Below are positions 26,419 through 34,467 of a DNA stretch of 64,000 nucleotides, piece after piece (position 1 is the first letter of the stretch; every line of letters begins with the position of its first letter). The stretch covers positions 372,001 through 436,000 of the forward strand of contig CAWGGV010000006.1 in the NCBI GenBank assembly GCA_963822255.1, read 5' to 3'. The stretch comes from UBA7803 sp963822255. GTDB lineage: Bacteria > Pseudomonadota > Gammaproteobacteria > Pseudomonadales > Azotimanducaceae. The notes beneath the pieces are model-generated. The model did no database searches. It saw nothing but the letters and a program-made list of their open reading frames with translations, and was not told the DNA's origin. The position numbers were made by a program, and so were the translations under genes.

Positions 26419-27084
26419 TCACGCCACGGCGAAATTTTCCCGCAGGGAACACAGAGCGAGCTTGCGCTCGCGGGCGTGGAACGCCTGGACGAGATGCTTC
26501 GCCTCGTCGCCGTCCGCCTCGGACAACGACTTCGACAGCGACTGGTGATAGCGCAGATTGTCTCGCAGGTCGTAGTCGGGATGGGCCGCGGCCAGGTAGG
26601 TGAGCCGCAAGGCGCAGGGAATCAGCCCTTTCAGCACGGACACCAGGTAGAAGTTGTTGAGCTGCGCAAAGCCGGCGCGGGCGAAGGCACGCCGCGCCTC
26701 CAGAGTGCCGTCCAGATCGCGGGCGAGAACGGCACCGGACATCTCGCGGATGCTGGCTTCGAACGGTGAGAGCTCGAGTCCCCGCCGCTGAGCCAGCTTG
26801 CCGTAGAACGTCGCCTGCAGCTCGGTGACGAGCTCGGAGCAGTTGGCGAGCTCCTCGGCTTCCAGCGAGCTCACCATCGCACCGCGGCGAGGCAGGATCT
26901 CCACCAGATACCGCCGCTCGAGTATCAGCAGCGCTTCGCGCACCGAGCCTCGCGACACCCCGAGCTCCGAGGCGACCTTCAGCTCCTGAATGCGCGCGCG
27001 AGGCCGCAAACGGCCGGCGATGATTTCACTGCCCAGATGGTCGGCGATCTTCTCGGTCAGACTCGCGGCCGGTTCGAATTGCAT
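26419..27084 (-). CDS. GntR-family (FadR/FCD type) transcriptional regulator
   Basis: A 221-residue DNA-binding regulator. The winged helix-turn-helix covers residues 8-75, with the recognition part ELGVSRGSVREALLILE and wing RRGAMVSSL. The C-terminal half is an all-helical ligand-binding region of the FCD sort. The ATG at 27084 has an AG-rich sequence (GAGAGAAG) upstream; the frame is open far beyond this, but the upstream residues are a shadow of ccmI. Ligand and targets are unknown. It is the first gene of the gntR-smc-zipA-ligA group, a gene order known from Pseudomonas, although it need not control those genes. Confidence 0.9.
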   Translation of the reverse strand: MQFEPAASLTEKIADHLGSEIIAGRLRPRARIQELKVASELGVSRGSVREALLILERRYLVEILPRRGAMVSSLEAEELANCSELVTELQATFYGKLAQRRGLELSPFEASIREMSGAVLARDLDGTLEARRAFARAGFAQLNNFYLVSVLKGLIPCALRLTYLAAAHPDYDLRDNLRYHQSLSKSLSEADGDEAKHLVQAFHARERKLALCSLRENFAVA

Positions 27085-27143
27085 GTGGCTTCTCTCGCCC
27101 ACTCTATCCGATGGTTCGACCGAGCGGCCCCGCAGGGGTTCCA

Positions 27144-28778
27144 TCAACCCTCGCTGGCGCCGGGAGCGAGGGTCGCCTGGAGGGTCAGCGGCTTGCCGCC
27201 GGCGGGGGGATGCAGCACCTCGGAGTGCCACTCCCAGTCTCCCGGCTCGGGCAGGGGCCGGCCGCTGGGGCTGAGCCTCACGACCACCTGCACGCGGGCG
27301 GCGGACGACAGCTTCGCACCCGCCATGCTCGCCGAATCGTCGAGCCGCACCGAGAGCGGCAGCGCCGACGCCGGCCGGCGCACCACGGCGTAAGGCATGC
27401 CGCCGCCGGGCGGCCGTGCAATGACGTACACCATGCCCTGCCGCGGCGCCTCCGGAGGCGCGCTGACCGATACCTCGATGCCGGCGCCTGCGCCGGCCGG
27501 CCCGGCGGAGCGATCGGCGACTGCGGCTCCGCTGCCGGGCGTGAGGGCGGCGTCCAGGGTCAACGGCTGCTTTGCGGCGTCCGGATGCAGCACCTCGGAG
27601 CGCCACTCCCAGTCACCGGGCGCCGCCATGGCCGTGCCGCTGCGGCTGAGCCGCACGACCACCTGGACGGCGTCCGCCGCGGACAGCTTGGCGCCGTTCA
27701 TACTGGCGGTGTCGTCCAGCCGCACGGACATCGGCAGCATGGACACCGGCCGCCGCACCACCGCGTATGGCATTCCGCCTCCGGGGGGCCGGGCGATGAC
27801 GAACACCGTGCCTTGCTGCGGTGCATCCGGCGGGGCTGCCACCGACACGTCGATGGTGGGCGTCAGCAGCCCCATGTGGCTGCGCGCCTGCTTCAGCCCT
27901 TCGCTCAACGACTCCCGCTCGGCGTCCGGCATGGGATTGCTGAGCGCGCGGTTGATCTGCGCGACCGCGGTGCGGAAGTCGCCCCGGTGGAAGGCGTCGA
28001 TGGCGAACATCTCCAGCACCAGAGGGTTGTCCGGGCTGGCGTTCAGCACCTGCTGGGCCAGGGACCGGGACATGTCGTCGAGCTGACCGCCGGCGGCCAG
28101 GTAACGGGCCTGCAGCCAATACAGGTTGATGTTGGGATCGCTGCCGACGTAGCGGTGCGCCTTGCCGAAGGCATCTGCGGCGTCCGCATACTGACCGAGC
28201 TCGAGCCGACACACCCCGAGTAGAAACCAGCTCTGACCGTCCTCGGGACGGCGCTCCACCCGTTGGGCCAGGCGGGTCTGCCAGTGCTCGATCCTCGCCC
28301 GGTCGGTGCCGGGGTCGAGCCGCAGCACCTCGGTGGCGCCCTCCAGGTCCATGGCCCGAGGCTCGCCGACAAACAGATAGACGCCTAGCGCGACCGCCGG
28401 CAACAGGATCGCCAGCGCCCATGGGGCAGCGGCGAAACGCGGCCGCTCGGGCGCCGCGCCGGCCGCGGTGTCGTCCGCAGCCTGATACTCCTCGAGAAGG
28501 TTGGCCCCAAGCTCCTCCATCACCTCGCCCCGGGCCTCCCCGTCCACCTGCCCTGCGGCAGCTTCAGCCTCCAGCTCGCCCAGGCGGTCGCGGTACAGGG
28601 CGCGCATCATGGCTCGCCGGTTGTCCGCCTGCGGGGCCGCGCCGGTGCGGCGGAGCAGCAGGGGAAGCAGCACGAAGCCGAGAGCGGCCAGCACCAGCAA
28701 CGCGGCCGCCGCCCAGAACGCCGAGCTGGCAGGTATGACGATGTCCGCCACGGGCAGGGAAAGGCACGGGATGAGCAT
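27144..28778 (-). CDS. ccmI: Cytochrome c biogenesis protein CcmI with duplicated C-terminal domain
   Basis: A 544-residue CcmI that holds apocytochrome c for heme attachment. The N-terminus has a membrane helix (residues 20-42), a cytoplasmic loop and a second helix near 117-137. TPR-like helices cover about 155-300. The C-terminal periplasmic domain is present twice, at residues 308-414 and 434-541, joined by an Ala/Gly-rich linker. Both copies share FVIARPPGGGMPYAVVRRP-type and PGDWEW motifs. Known CcmI proteins usually have one such domain and are about 400 residues. The ATG directly abuts the ccmH stop with no gap. It is the last gene of the ccm operon. Confidence 0.92.
   Translation of the reverse strand: MLIPCLSLPVADIVIPASSAFWAAAALLVLAALGFVLLPLLLRRTGAAPQADNRRAMMRALYRDRLGELEAEAAAGQVDGEARGEVMEELGANLLEEYQAADDTAAGAAPERPRFAAAPWALAILLPAVALGVYLFVGEPRAMDLEGATEVLRLDPGTDRARIEHWQTRLAQRVERRPEDGQSWFLLGVCRLELGQYADAADAFGKAHRYVGSDPNINLYWLQARYLAAGGQLDDMSRSLAQQVLNASPDNPLVLEMFAIDAFHRGDFRTAVAQINRALSNPMPDAERESLSEGLKQARSHMGLLTPTIDVSVAAPPDAPQQGTVFVIARPPGGGMPYAVVRRPVSMLPMSVRLDDTASMNGAKLSAADAVQVVVRLSRSGTAMAAPGDWEWRSEVLHPDAAKQPLTLDAALTPGSGAAVADRSAGPAGAGAGIEVSVSAPPEAPRQGMVYVIARPPGGGMPYAVVRRPASALPLSVRLDDSASMAGAKLSSAARVQVVVRLSPSGRPLPEPGDWEWHSEVLHPPAGGKPLTLQATLAPGASEG
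27156..27857 (-). repeat. Tandem domain duplication inside ccmI
   Basis: Two related segments lie at 27537-27857 (first copy, residues 308-414) and 27156-27479 (second copy, residues 434-541). They are separated by about 57 bases coding AGPAGAGAG-like residues. The proteins they encode share long blocks such as ARPPGGGMPYAVVRRP, SVRLDD(T/S)ASM and QVVVRLS. The DNA is similar but clearly diverged at third positions, so the duplication is not recent. Confidence 0.9.
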
Positions 28779-29243
28779 TCAGTCCTGATCCAGAATGGTG
28801 CTGAGGCGCTCGCTCTCGTCGTCGGTCAGCGGCTGATCCGGCGGCTGGCGCAGCATCCGCCACAGCACGAAGGCACCGACCAGCAGGAATACGGCAGGTG
28901 CCAGCCAGAGCACCCAGGTGTCCGGCCGGAACGGCGGGTCGTAGAGCACGAAATCGCCGTAGCGGGCCTGCAGGTAATCGCGAATCTGCTGGTCCGTCAT
29001 GTGCTCCCGGGTGATCAGCCGGTACACGGTGCGCCGCAGGTCCGCGGCGATGGGTGCATCGGAGCCCGCCAGGTTGGTGTTCTGGCATTTGGGACAGCGC
29101 AGCTCGGCGACCAGGGCCCGGTAGCGGGCCTCCTGCCGGGGGCTGTCGAACTGGAACAGGTCGATGGGGCTGTCGGCACGGACCGCACCGGCCAGCACCA
29201 GCGCCAGCAGCAGGACGACGAAACGGCTGCGGCGGTCAACCAC
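28779..29243 (-). CDS. ccmH: Cytochrome c maturation thioredoxin-like protein CcmH/CcmL
   Basis: A 154-residue periplasmic-facing membrane protein that reduces apocytochrome thiols during heme attachment. I start it at the GTG at 29243, which overlaps the ccmG stop by eight bases and gives a normal signal peptide (FVVLLLALVLAGAVRA). The redox motif is LRCPKCQN, the family's Arg-Cys-x-x-Cys. A membrane helix follows near residues 108-128 (WVLWLAPAVFLLVGAFVLW). Its stop is directly followed by the ccmI start. An upstream frame extension is a shadow of ccmG. Confidence 0.94.
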   Translation of the reverse strand: MVDRRSRFVVLLLALVLAGAVRADSPIDLFQFDSPRQEARYRALVAELRCPKCQNTNLAGSDAPIAADLRRTVYRLITREHMTDQQIRDYLQARYGDFVLYDPPFRPDTWVLWLAPAVFLLVGAFVLWRMLRQPPDQPLTDDESERLSTILDQD

Positions 29244-29772
29244 CGAGCAGGTCCTTGACCAGCGGCTCGAGCTGCTCGCGCCAGATCCGCGGATTGATGT
29301 CGCCCACGCGCTTGTAGACGATGGTACCGTCGGCATCCACCAGAAAGCTCTCCGGCGCGCCGTAGACGCCCAGATTCACCCCGAGCGAGCCGTCCGGATC
29401 CTGGATCACCATGTCATAGGGGTTTCCGTAGGCGTCCAGCCACTGGCGGGCTTTGGCGGCGTCGTCCTTGTAATTGATGCCGACGATCTTGAGCCCGGTG
29501 CGCTTGTGAATCTCGAGCAGCTCACCGTGCTCGGCGGCACAGGTGGGGCACCAGGTCGCCCAGACGTTCACCAGCACCGGCGTGCCGAGGAGATCCTTAC
29601 GCGACACGGTCTGCTGCGGCTGCTCGAGCCGCGGCTCCTGGAACTCGGGGAACGGCTTGTCGAGGAGCGCGCTCGGCAGGATGTGGGGATCGTTCAGACT
29701 GAAGCCCACGTAGCCTACCCCCACCACCACCAGAAACAGCCCCAGCGGCAGAAACAGCTTCGCCCGTTTCAC
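29236..29772 (-). CDS. ccmG: Thiol:disulfide interchange protein CcmG/DsbE
   Basis: A 178-residue membrane-tethered thioredoxin that keeps the cytochrome c maturation pathway reduced. The GTG at 29772 forms a GTGA overlap with the ccmF stop and gives the family start KRAKLFLPLGLFLVVVGVGYV as a membrane anchor. The active site is VWATWCPTCAAEH. The conserved GVYGAPESFLVDADG segment, with its cis-proline, follows. It receives electrons from DsbD/CcdA in known systems; no such gene is in this window. Confidence 0.96.
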   Translation of the reverse strand: MKRAKLFLPLGLFLVVVGVGYVGFSLNDPHILPSALLDKPFPEFQEPRLEQPQQTVSRKDLLGTPVLVNVWATWCPTCAAEHGELLEIHKRTGLKIVGINYKDDAAKARQWLDAYGNPYDMVIQDPDGSLGVNLGVYGAPESFLVDADGTIVYKRVGDINPRIWREQLEPLVKDLLGG

Positions 29773-31751
29773 CCGGCCCCTCCGGAAGGCGCCCCCGCCA
29801 GCGCGGACCCGGCCGCCGAACGGCTTTCCATGCGCCGGCGCAGCCGCCGGTAGCGGGCGTCCATCACCGCCAGCACGCCGCCGAACGCCATGATCAGCCC
29901 GCCGAACCAGATCCAGCGAACGAACGGCTTGTGCTGCATGCGCACCGACCAATCGCCGCCCTCGAGCGGCTCACCCAGGGAAATATAGATGTCCCGGGTA
30001 AAGCCCGCGTCGATGGCCGCCTCGGTCATCACGTTGTTGCGGGCCAGGTAGCGGCGCTTCTCCGGATGGAGGCTGATCTGGTGGCCGTGCTCCGTCACCA
30101 GGAACGTGCCGCGTTGGGCCAGGTAGTTCGGACCCTGGCGCTCGGTCACGCCGTCGAAACGCACCTGCACCGGCCCGAGATCGCGGGCCTGACCCGGCGA
30201 CATCCGCACGTCCTCCGCCACCGACAGGACGCTGGTGAGGGCGATGCCGACCAGCGCCACCGCGAAGCCGAAATGGGCCAACGTCATGCCCCAGTACGCC
30301 AGCGGCACGCGACCGGCACCGAGCCGAGCCCGGCGCACCACGTCGGCGGCGTGGGCGCCGAAGATCCACAGCCCCAGCACCAGAGCGGCCACCGCCTGCC
30401 AGCGCACCGCGCCAGCCAGCACCAGCGGCAGGGCCACCCCCAGCAGCACACTCGCCACCGCGATCCATCGGAGCTCGTGCACCAGCCGCTGCGGCCTGGT
30501 GCGCTTCCACTGCAGCACCGGGGCGAGCCCCAGCACCGCGGCGAGCGCCATCATCAGCGGCACGAACAGGAAGTTGAAGTACGGCGGGCCGATGGACACT
30601 TTGTCACCACCGGTCGCTGCTTCGTACGCCAGGGGAAACAGCGTGCCGAGCAGCACCACCGACATGGTGATCACCAGCAGGATGTTGTTCAGCAACAGGA
30701 ATGCCTCACGGCTCCAGAGCCCGTAGCGCACCCGCGAGCGAATCGTCGTGGCCCTGAGCGCGTACAGCGCCAGAGAGCCGCCCACCACCACCACCAGGAA
30801 CGCGAGGATGAAGATTCCGCGGGTGGGATCCATGGCGAACGAGTGCACGGACGTGAGCACCCCGGAGCGGACGATGAAACCGCCGAGCAGGGACAGCGAG
30901 AAGGTGGTGATGGCGAGCAGCACGGTCCAGCTCTTGAAGGTGCCGCGCTTTTCCGTCACCGCCAGCGAATGGATCAGCGCGGTGCCCACCAGCCACGGCA
31001 TGAACGAGGCATTCTCCACCGGATCCCAGAACCACCAGCCGCCCCAGCCGAGCTCGTAATAGGCCCACCAGCTCCCGAGGGTGATGCCGGTGGTCAGGAA
31101 GCCCCAGGCGACGTTGCACCAGGGCCGGGCCCAGCGGGCCCAAGTGGCGTCCAGGCGCCCGGACAGGAGCGCCGCCACGGCGAACGCGAAGGCCACCGAG
31201 AACCCGACGTAGCCCATGTAGAGCATGGGCGGATGGACGATGAGGCCGAAATCCTGCAGCAACGGATTCAGATCGGCGCCGTCGGGAGGCGTCATCGGCA
31301 CGAGTCGGGTGAACGGGTTGCTGGTGAAGATCAGAAAGGTCAGGAAGCCGACGTTGATCAGACCCATCACCCCCAGCACGCGGCCGAGGAAGTCCCGCGG
31401 CAGGTGACCGGCCTTGATCGCCACCGCCAGGGTCCAGCCGGACATGATCAGCACCCACAGCAGAAAGGAGCCCTCGTGGGCGCCCCACACGCCGGACAGC
31501 TTGTAGTACCAGGGCAGCAGGCTGTTGGAGTTGTTGGCCACGTAGGCCACGGAAAAGTCGTCGGTCAGAAACGCCTGGGCCAGCGCACCGAAGGCCAGCG
31601 CGGCGAACACGAACTGTCCAGTGACCATGGAGCCGAGCGCCCGGGTCCAGCTGTCGCGGCCGAGAGCGGCCCCCACCAGACCGAACCAGGCGATGGCGAG
31701 GGCCAGGCAGAGCGCCAGGGCAAGGGAGAGCTGACCGAGCTCGGGGATCAC
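29769..31751 (-). CDS. ccmF: Heme lyase subunit CcmF
   Basis: A 660-residue polytopic membrane protein that, with CcmH and CcmI, ligates heme to apocytochrome c. Many hydrophobic helices are visible. The tryptophan-rich WWD domain reads WGGWWFWDPVENASFMPW, and conserved histidines lie in LIHSL and the loop after LLQDFGLIVHPPMLYMGYVG. Length is close to E. coli CcmF. The start overlaps the ccmE stop by four bases (ATGA) and the stop overlaps ccmG. Confidence 0.97.
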   Translation of the reverse strand: MIPELGQLSLALALCLALAIAWFGLVGAALGRDSWTRALGSMVTGQFVFAALAFGALAQAFLTDDFSVAYVANNSNSLLPWYYKLSGVWGAHEGSFLLWVLIMSGWTLAVAIKAGHLPRDFLGRVLGVMGLINVGFLTFLIFTSNPFTRLVPMTPPDGADLNPLLQDFGLIVHPPMLYMGYVGFSVAFAFAVAALLSGRLDATWARWARPWCNVAWGFLTTGITLGSWWAYYELGWGGWWFWDPVENASFMPWLVGTALIHSLAVTEKRGTFKSWTVLLAITTFSLSLLGGFIVRSGVLTSVHSFAMDPTRGIFILAFLVVVVGGSLALYALRATTIRSRVRYGLWSREAFLLLNNILLVITMSVVLLGTLFPLAYEAATGGDKVSIGPPYFNFLFVPLMMALAAVLGLAPVLQWKRTRPQRLVHELRWIAVASVLLGVALPLVLAGAVRWQAVAALVLGLWIFGAHAADVVRRARLGAGRVPLAYWGMTLAHFGFAVALVGIALTSVLSVAEDVRMSPGQARDLGPVQVRFDGVTERQGPNYLAQRGTFLVTEHGHQISLHPEKRRYLARNNVMTEAAIDAGFTRDIYISLGEPLEGGDWSVRMQHKPFVRWIWFGGLIMAFGGVLAVMDARYRRLRRRMESRSAAGSALAGAPSGGAG

Positions 31752-32200
31752 GAGCCGGGCCCTCCGCTCGCCACCTGCTTTTTGGCCATGCCGGCGAGCT
31801 CCGGCGGCATGTACTTCTCGTCGTGCTTGGCGAGCACCTCGCGGGCATGGAACACCCCGTCGCCGCCCAGCTCACCCTTCACCAGCACGCCCTGCCCTTC
31901 CCGGAACAGATCGGGAAGAATTCCGGTGTAGTGCACGGGAAACTGCGCGCCCTTGAGGTCGGTGAGCATGAAGCTGACGTCGAGGCCGTCCCCGCCGCTG
32001 CGCACCACGCTGCCGTTCATGACCATGCCGCCGGCACGGATGGTGGCCCCGGTGGGCGCCTGCCCGTCGACGATCTGGTCGGGCGGGTAGAAGAGGTTGA
32101 GGTTGTCGTTCAGGGCCGCCAGGGTCAGGGCGACGGTAACCGCCGCGCCGGACAGCACGAACAGCACGATCACCAGGCGGTTGCGGCGTTTCGGATTCAT
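31748..32200 (-). CDS. ccmE: Heme chaperone CcmE
   Basis: A 150-residue membrane-anchored heme chaperone. The anchor is LVIVLFVLSGAAVTVALTLA near residues 9-28. A periplasmic OB fold follows, with the covalent heme site in VLAKHDEKYMPPE: the His of HDEKY binds heme and the Tyr four residues later is an axial ligand in known CcmE. It takes heme from CcmC and hands it to CcmF. Its ATG shares one base with the ccmD stop (TGATG-like overlap). Confidence 0.97.
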   Translation of the reverse strand: MNPKRRNRLVIVLFVLSGAAVTVALTLAALNDNLNLFYPPDQIVDGQAPTGATIRAGGMVMNGSVVRSGGDGLDVSFMLTDLKGAQFPVHYTGILPDLFREGQGVLVKGELGGDGVFHAREVLAKHDEKYMPPELAGMAKKQVASGGPGS

Positions 32201-32424
32201 CAGCGTGCAGAGTCTCCTGTAGCGATGGCGCCCGTGACGGAGCGCGCCCCGCCGGCGGCGTGGCGGCGCTCCCGGTCGCAGGCATCCTGGAAGAAGCGGC
32301 GCCGGGCCAGACGGACGGACAAGACGTTGTAGGCGGCGATTATCAACCCTGCGCCGTAGCTGAGCCATACGTAAAGGCCGTGGCCTCCCATGGCGAAGAA
32401 GTCGTGGACGCTGTGAAAGCTCAT
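32200..32424 (-). CDS. ccmD: Heme exporter protein CcmD
   Basis: A 74-residue small membrane protein of the cytochrome c maturation system. The start MSFHSVHDFFAMGGHGLYVW is the family pattern, with a single membrane helix WLSYGAGLIIAAYNVL and a basic cytoplasmic tail. It helps release holo-CcmE from CcmABC. The C-terminal tail is longer than in many homologues. The ATG at 32424 overlaps the ccmC stop by four bases. It reads in the same frame as a longer open frame, but residues upstream of this Met are a ccmC shadow. Confidence 0.93.
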   Translation of the reverse strand: MSFHSVHDFFAMGGHGLYVWLSYGAGLIIAAYNVLSVRLARRRFFQDACDRERRHAAGGARSVTGAIATGDSAR

Positions 32425-33167
32425 GCCGCCTCCCTCACCAGTTCCCGCACCCATTGGGTGTTGCGCTCGCGCTGGAGGATCTCCACCCGCGCCCGGCTGA
32501 TCAGGTTGGCGCCGAAGAAACAGTAGATGCCGAGCACGTTCACCGCCAGCGGCAGCCACATGGACGGCGGCATGGCCGGGGCCTCGGTGAGCTTGAAGGT
32601 GGCTCCCTGATGCAGGGTCAGCCACCAGTCCACGGAGTACTTGATGATGGGAATGTTGATGGTGCCCACCATGGCCAGCACCGCGCAAGCCCGGCCGGCG
32701 GTCTCCTGGCGTGGAATCGCCTGGCGCAGCGCGTACAGGCCGATATAAAGGAACAGCAGCACCAGCACCGAGGTGGTGCGGGCGTCCCACACCCACCAGG
32801 CACCCCAGGTGGGCTTGCCCCACGCCGCGCCGCTGAACAGCGCAAGCGCCGTCATGGTCATACCGAACGGCACGGTAGCGGCGATGACGATGTCCGCCAT
32901 CTTCATGCGCCAGACCAGCAGCACCACGCCGGCGGCCCCCATCAGCATGTAGGCCGACTGGGCGACGATGGCAGCGGGCACGTGCACGTACATGATGCGG
33001 AAGCTGTCGCCCTGCTGGTAGTCGGGAGGCGCGAACACCAGCCCCCACACCGTTCCGGTCACCAGCAGCACCAGCGCCAGCACTCCGAGCACGAGGGCCA
33101 GCGGCCGGCTGATCTGATAGAACCAACGGGGGGAACCGATCCGGTGCCACAACTCCTTGATCGTCAC
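32421..33167 (-). CDS. ccmC: Heme exporter permease CcmC
   Basis: A 248-residue, six-helix membrane protein that loads heme onto CcmE. The WWD motif reads WGAWWVWDARTTSVL and the flanking histidine-bearing loops are present (RIMYVHVPAAIVAQ, and LTLHQGATF later). Length agrees with the family. Its ATG overlaps the ccmB stop by four bases. Confidence 0.97.
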   Translation of the reverse strand: MTIKELWHRIGSPRWFYQISRPLALVLGVLALVLLVTGTVWGLVFAPPDYQQGDSFRIMYVHVPAAIVAQSAYMLMGAAGVVLLVWRMKMADIVIAATVPFGMTMTALALFSGAAWGKPTWGAWWVWDARTTSVLVLLFLYIGLYALRQAIPRQETAGRACAVLAMVGTINIPIIKYSVDWWLTLHQGATFKLTEAPAMPPSMWLPLAVNVLGIYCFFGANLISRARVEILQRERNTQWVRELVREAA

Positions 33168-33847
33168 GACTGCTCCAGGCTGATTTTCAGCGCCGCCTGC
33201 GCGGCGAACGGCGCCACCGTCACCGCCAGCATGCTAATGGCCGCCAGCAGGTAAATCTGTGCACTCACATCAACCCCGGACATGGCCAGGGTGATGGCGC
33301 CCGCGCCGAAGATGAGGGTCGGCACGTACAGCGGCAGGATCAACAGCGCCAGCAGAACCCCGCCGCTTCGCAGGCCCACCGTCAGCGCCGCCCCCACGGC
33401 GCCGAAGGCCGTCACCGCCGGGCTTCCCGCCAGCAGCGTCGCCACGGTCACCCCCATCACCTCGCCGGGCAGATACAGCAGCAGCGCCGCCAGGGGCGCC
33501 AGCACCGTCATCGCGAGGCCGGTCAGGCACCACTGCGCGGCCACCTTGGCCAGCACCGGCACGAACAGCGGCCGCCCCAGCAGCACGAGCTGCTCCAGGG
33601 TGCCGTCGTCGAAGTCCCGCCGGAACAGCCCCTCCAGCGCCAGCAGATTGGCCAGCAGCACCAGCACCCAGACGATGGCCGGCGCGTACCCGCCGAGGGT
33701 CTCGGGATCCGCTCCGGCGCCCAGCGCGAACAGGGTAATGGCCAGGAACAGAAATGCCAGCGGGTTGAGCGCTTCCTGCACCGACCTCTGCGCCATGGTC
33801 ATGTCGCGGCGGAACTGCGCGACGAACAGCGCGCCCGGCGCGCTCAC
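33164..33847 (-). CDS. ccmB: Heme exporter permease CcmB
   Basis: A 227-residue integral membrane subunit of the CcmAB transporter with about six hydrophobic helices. Family landmarks are LFVAQFRRDM at the start and LNPLAFLFLAITLFALG, FDDGTLEQLVLL and LILPLYVPTLIFGAGA. The GTG at 33847 forms a GTGA overlap with the ccmA stop. CcmAB uses ATP to free CcmE from CcmC; it is no longer thought to move heme itself. Confidence 0.96.
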   Translation of the reverse strand: MSAPGALFVAQFRRDMTMAQRSVQEALNPLAFLFLAITLFALGAGADPETLGGYAPAIVWVLVLLANLLALEGLFRRDFDDGTLEQLVLLGRPLFVPVLAKVAAQWCLTGLAMTVLAPLAALLLYLPGEVMGVTVATLLAGSPAVTAFGAVGAALTVGLRSGGVLLALLILPLYVPTLIFGAGAITLAMSGVDVSAQIYLLAAISMLAVTVAPFAAQAALKISLEQS

Positions 33848-34458
33848 GGTTGAACCTCCGGCGTCGCCCCATCGTCGTCGTTCACCTCCAGAGACAGCAC
33901 CCGGGCGGCGGCGAGCCCCAGCGGCTGGTGGGTGGCGCAGAGCACCGCCCCGCCCCGGCCGAGCTGCCCATCGATCAGCTCCCGCACCAGCGTCTGGCCG
34001 TCCGCGTCCAGTGCCGTCAGCGGCTCGTCCAGAAGCCACAGCGGCGCCCGGCAGAGGATCAGCCGCGCCAGCCCCACGCGCCGCTGCTGGCCGGCCGACA
34101 TCTGCCGGCACGGTACCCGTTCGAACCCAGCCATGCCGACCCGCTCGAGCGCCTGGCCGACGGCGTCGGTGCCGGGGCGCAGCGCCGCGTACCACCGGAG
34201 ATTCTCGCTGGCGGTGAGCAGCGTGCTGATGCCGGGCCGGTGGCCCAGATAAAGACTGTCCCCGGCTTCGATGGTTCCCGTGAAGTCCGGATACAGGCCG
34301 GCAATGGCGCGGATCAAGGTGGACTTGCCGCTACCGTTGGGCCCGCGCAGCTCGAGGCACTCGCCGCCGCAGAGGGTCAGCGCCAGGTCGCGGAACAGCT
34401 CGCGGCCGTCCCGCTCGCAGGCGAGGCCCTCGAGGCGCAGGAGGACCTTCGACGTCAT
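33844..34458 (-). CDS. ccmA: Cytochrome c biogenesis ATP-binding protein CcmA
   Basis: A 204-residue ABC ATPase that pairs with CcmB. Walker A is GPNGSGKSTLIRAIAGL, the signature is MSAGQQRRVGLARL and Walker B is LWLLDEPLTALD. An H-loop histidine lies in ATHQPLG. The Q-loop is atypical, reading GHRPGISTLLTASENL. It starts nine bases after ppnN and is the first ccm gene of the unit. Confidence 0.96.
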   Translation of the reverse strand: MTSKVLLRLEGLACERDGRELFRDLALTLCGGECLELRGPNGSGKSTLIRAIAGLYPDFTGTIEAGDSLYLGHRPGISTLLTASENLRWYAALRPGTDAVGQALERVGMAGFERVPCRQMSAGQQRRVGLARLILCRAPLWLLDEPLTALDADGQTLVRELIDGQLGRGGAVLCATHQPLGLAAARVLSLEVNDDDGATPEVQP

Positions 34459-34467
34459 GGCGCGCGA

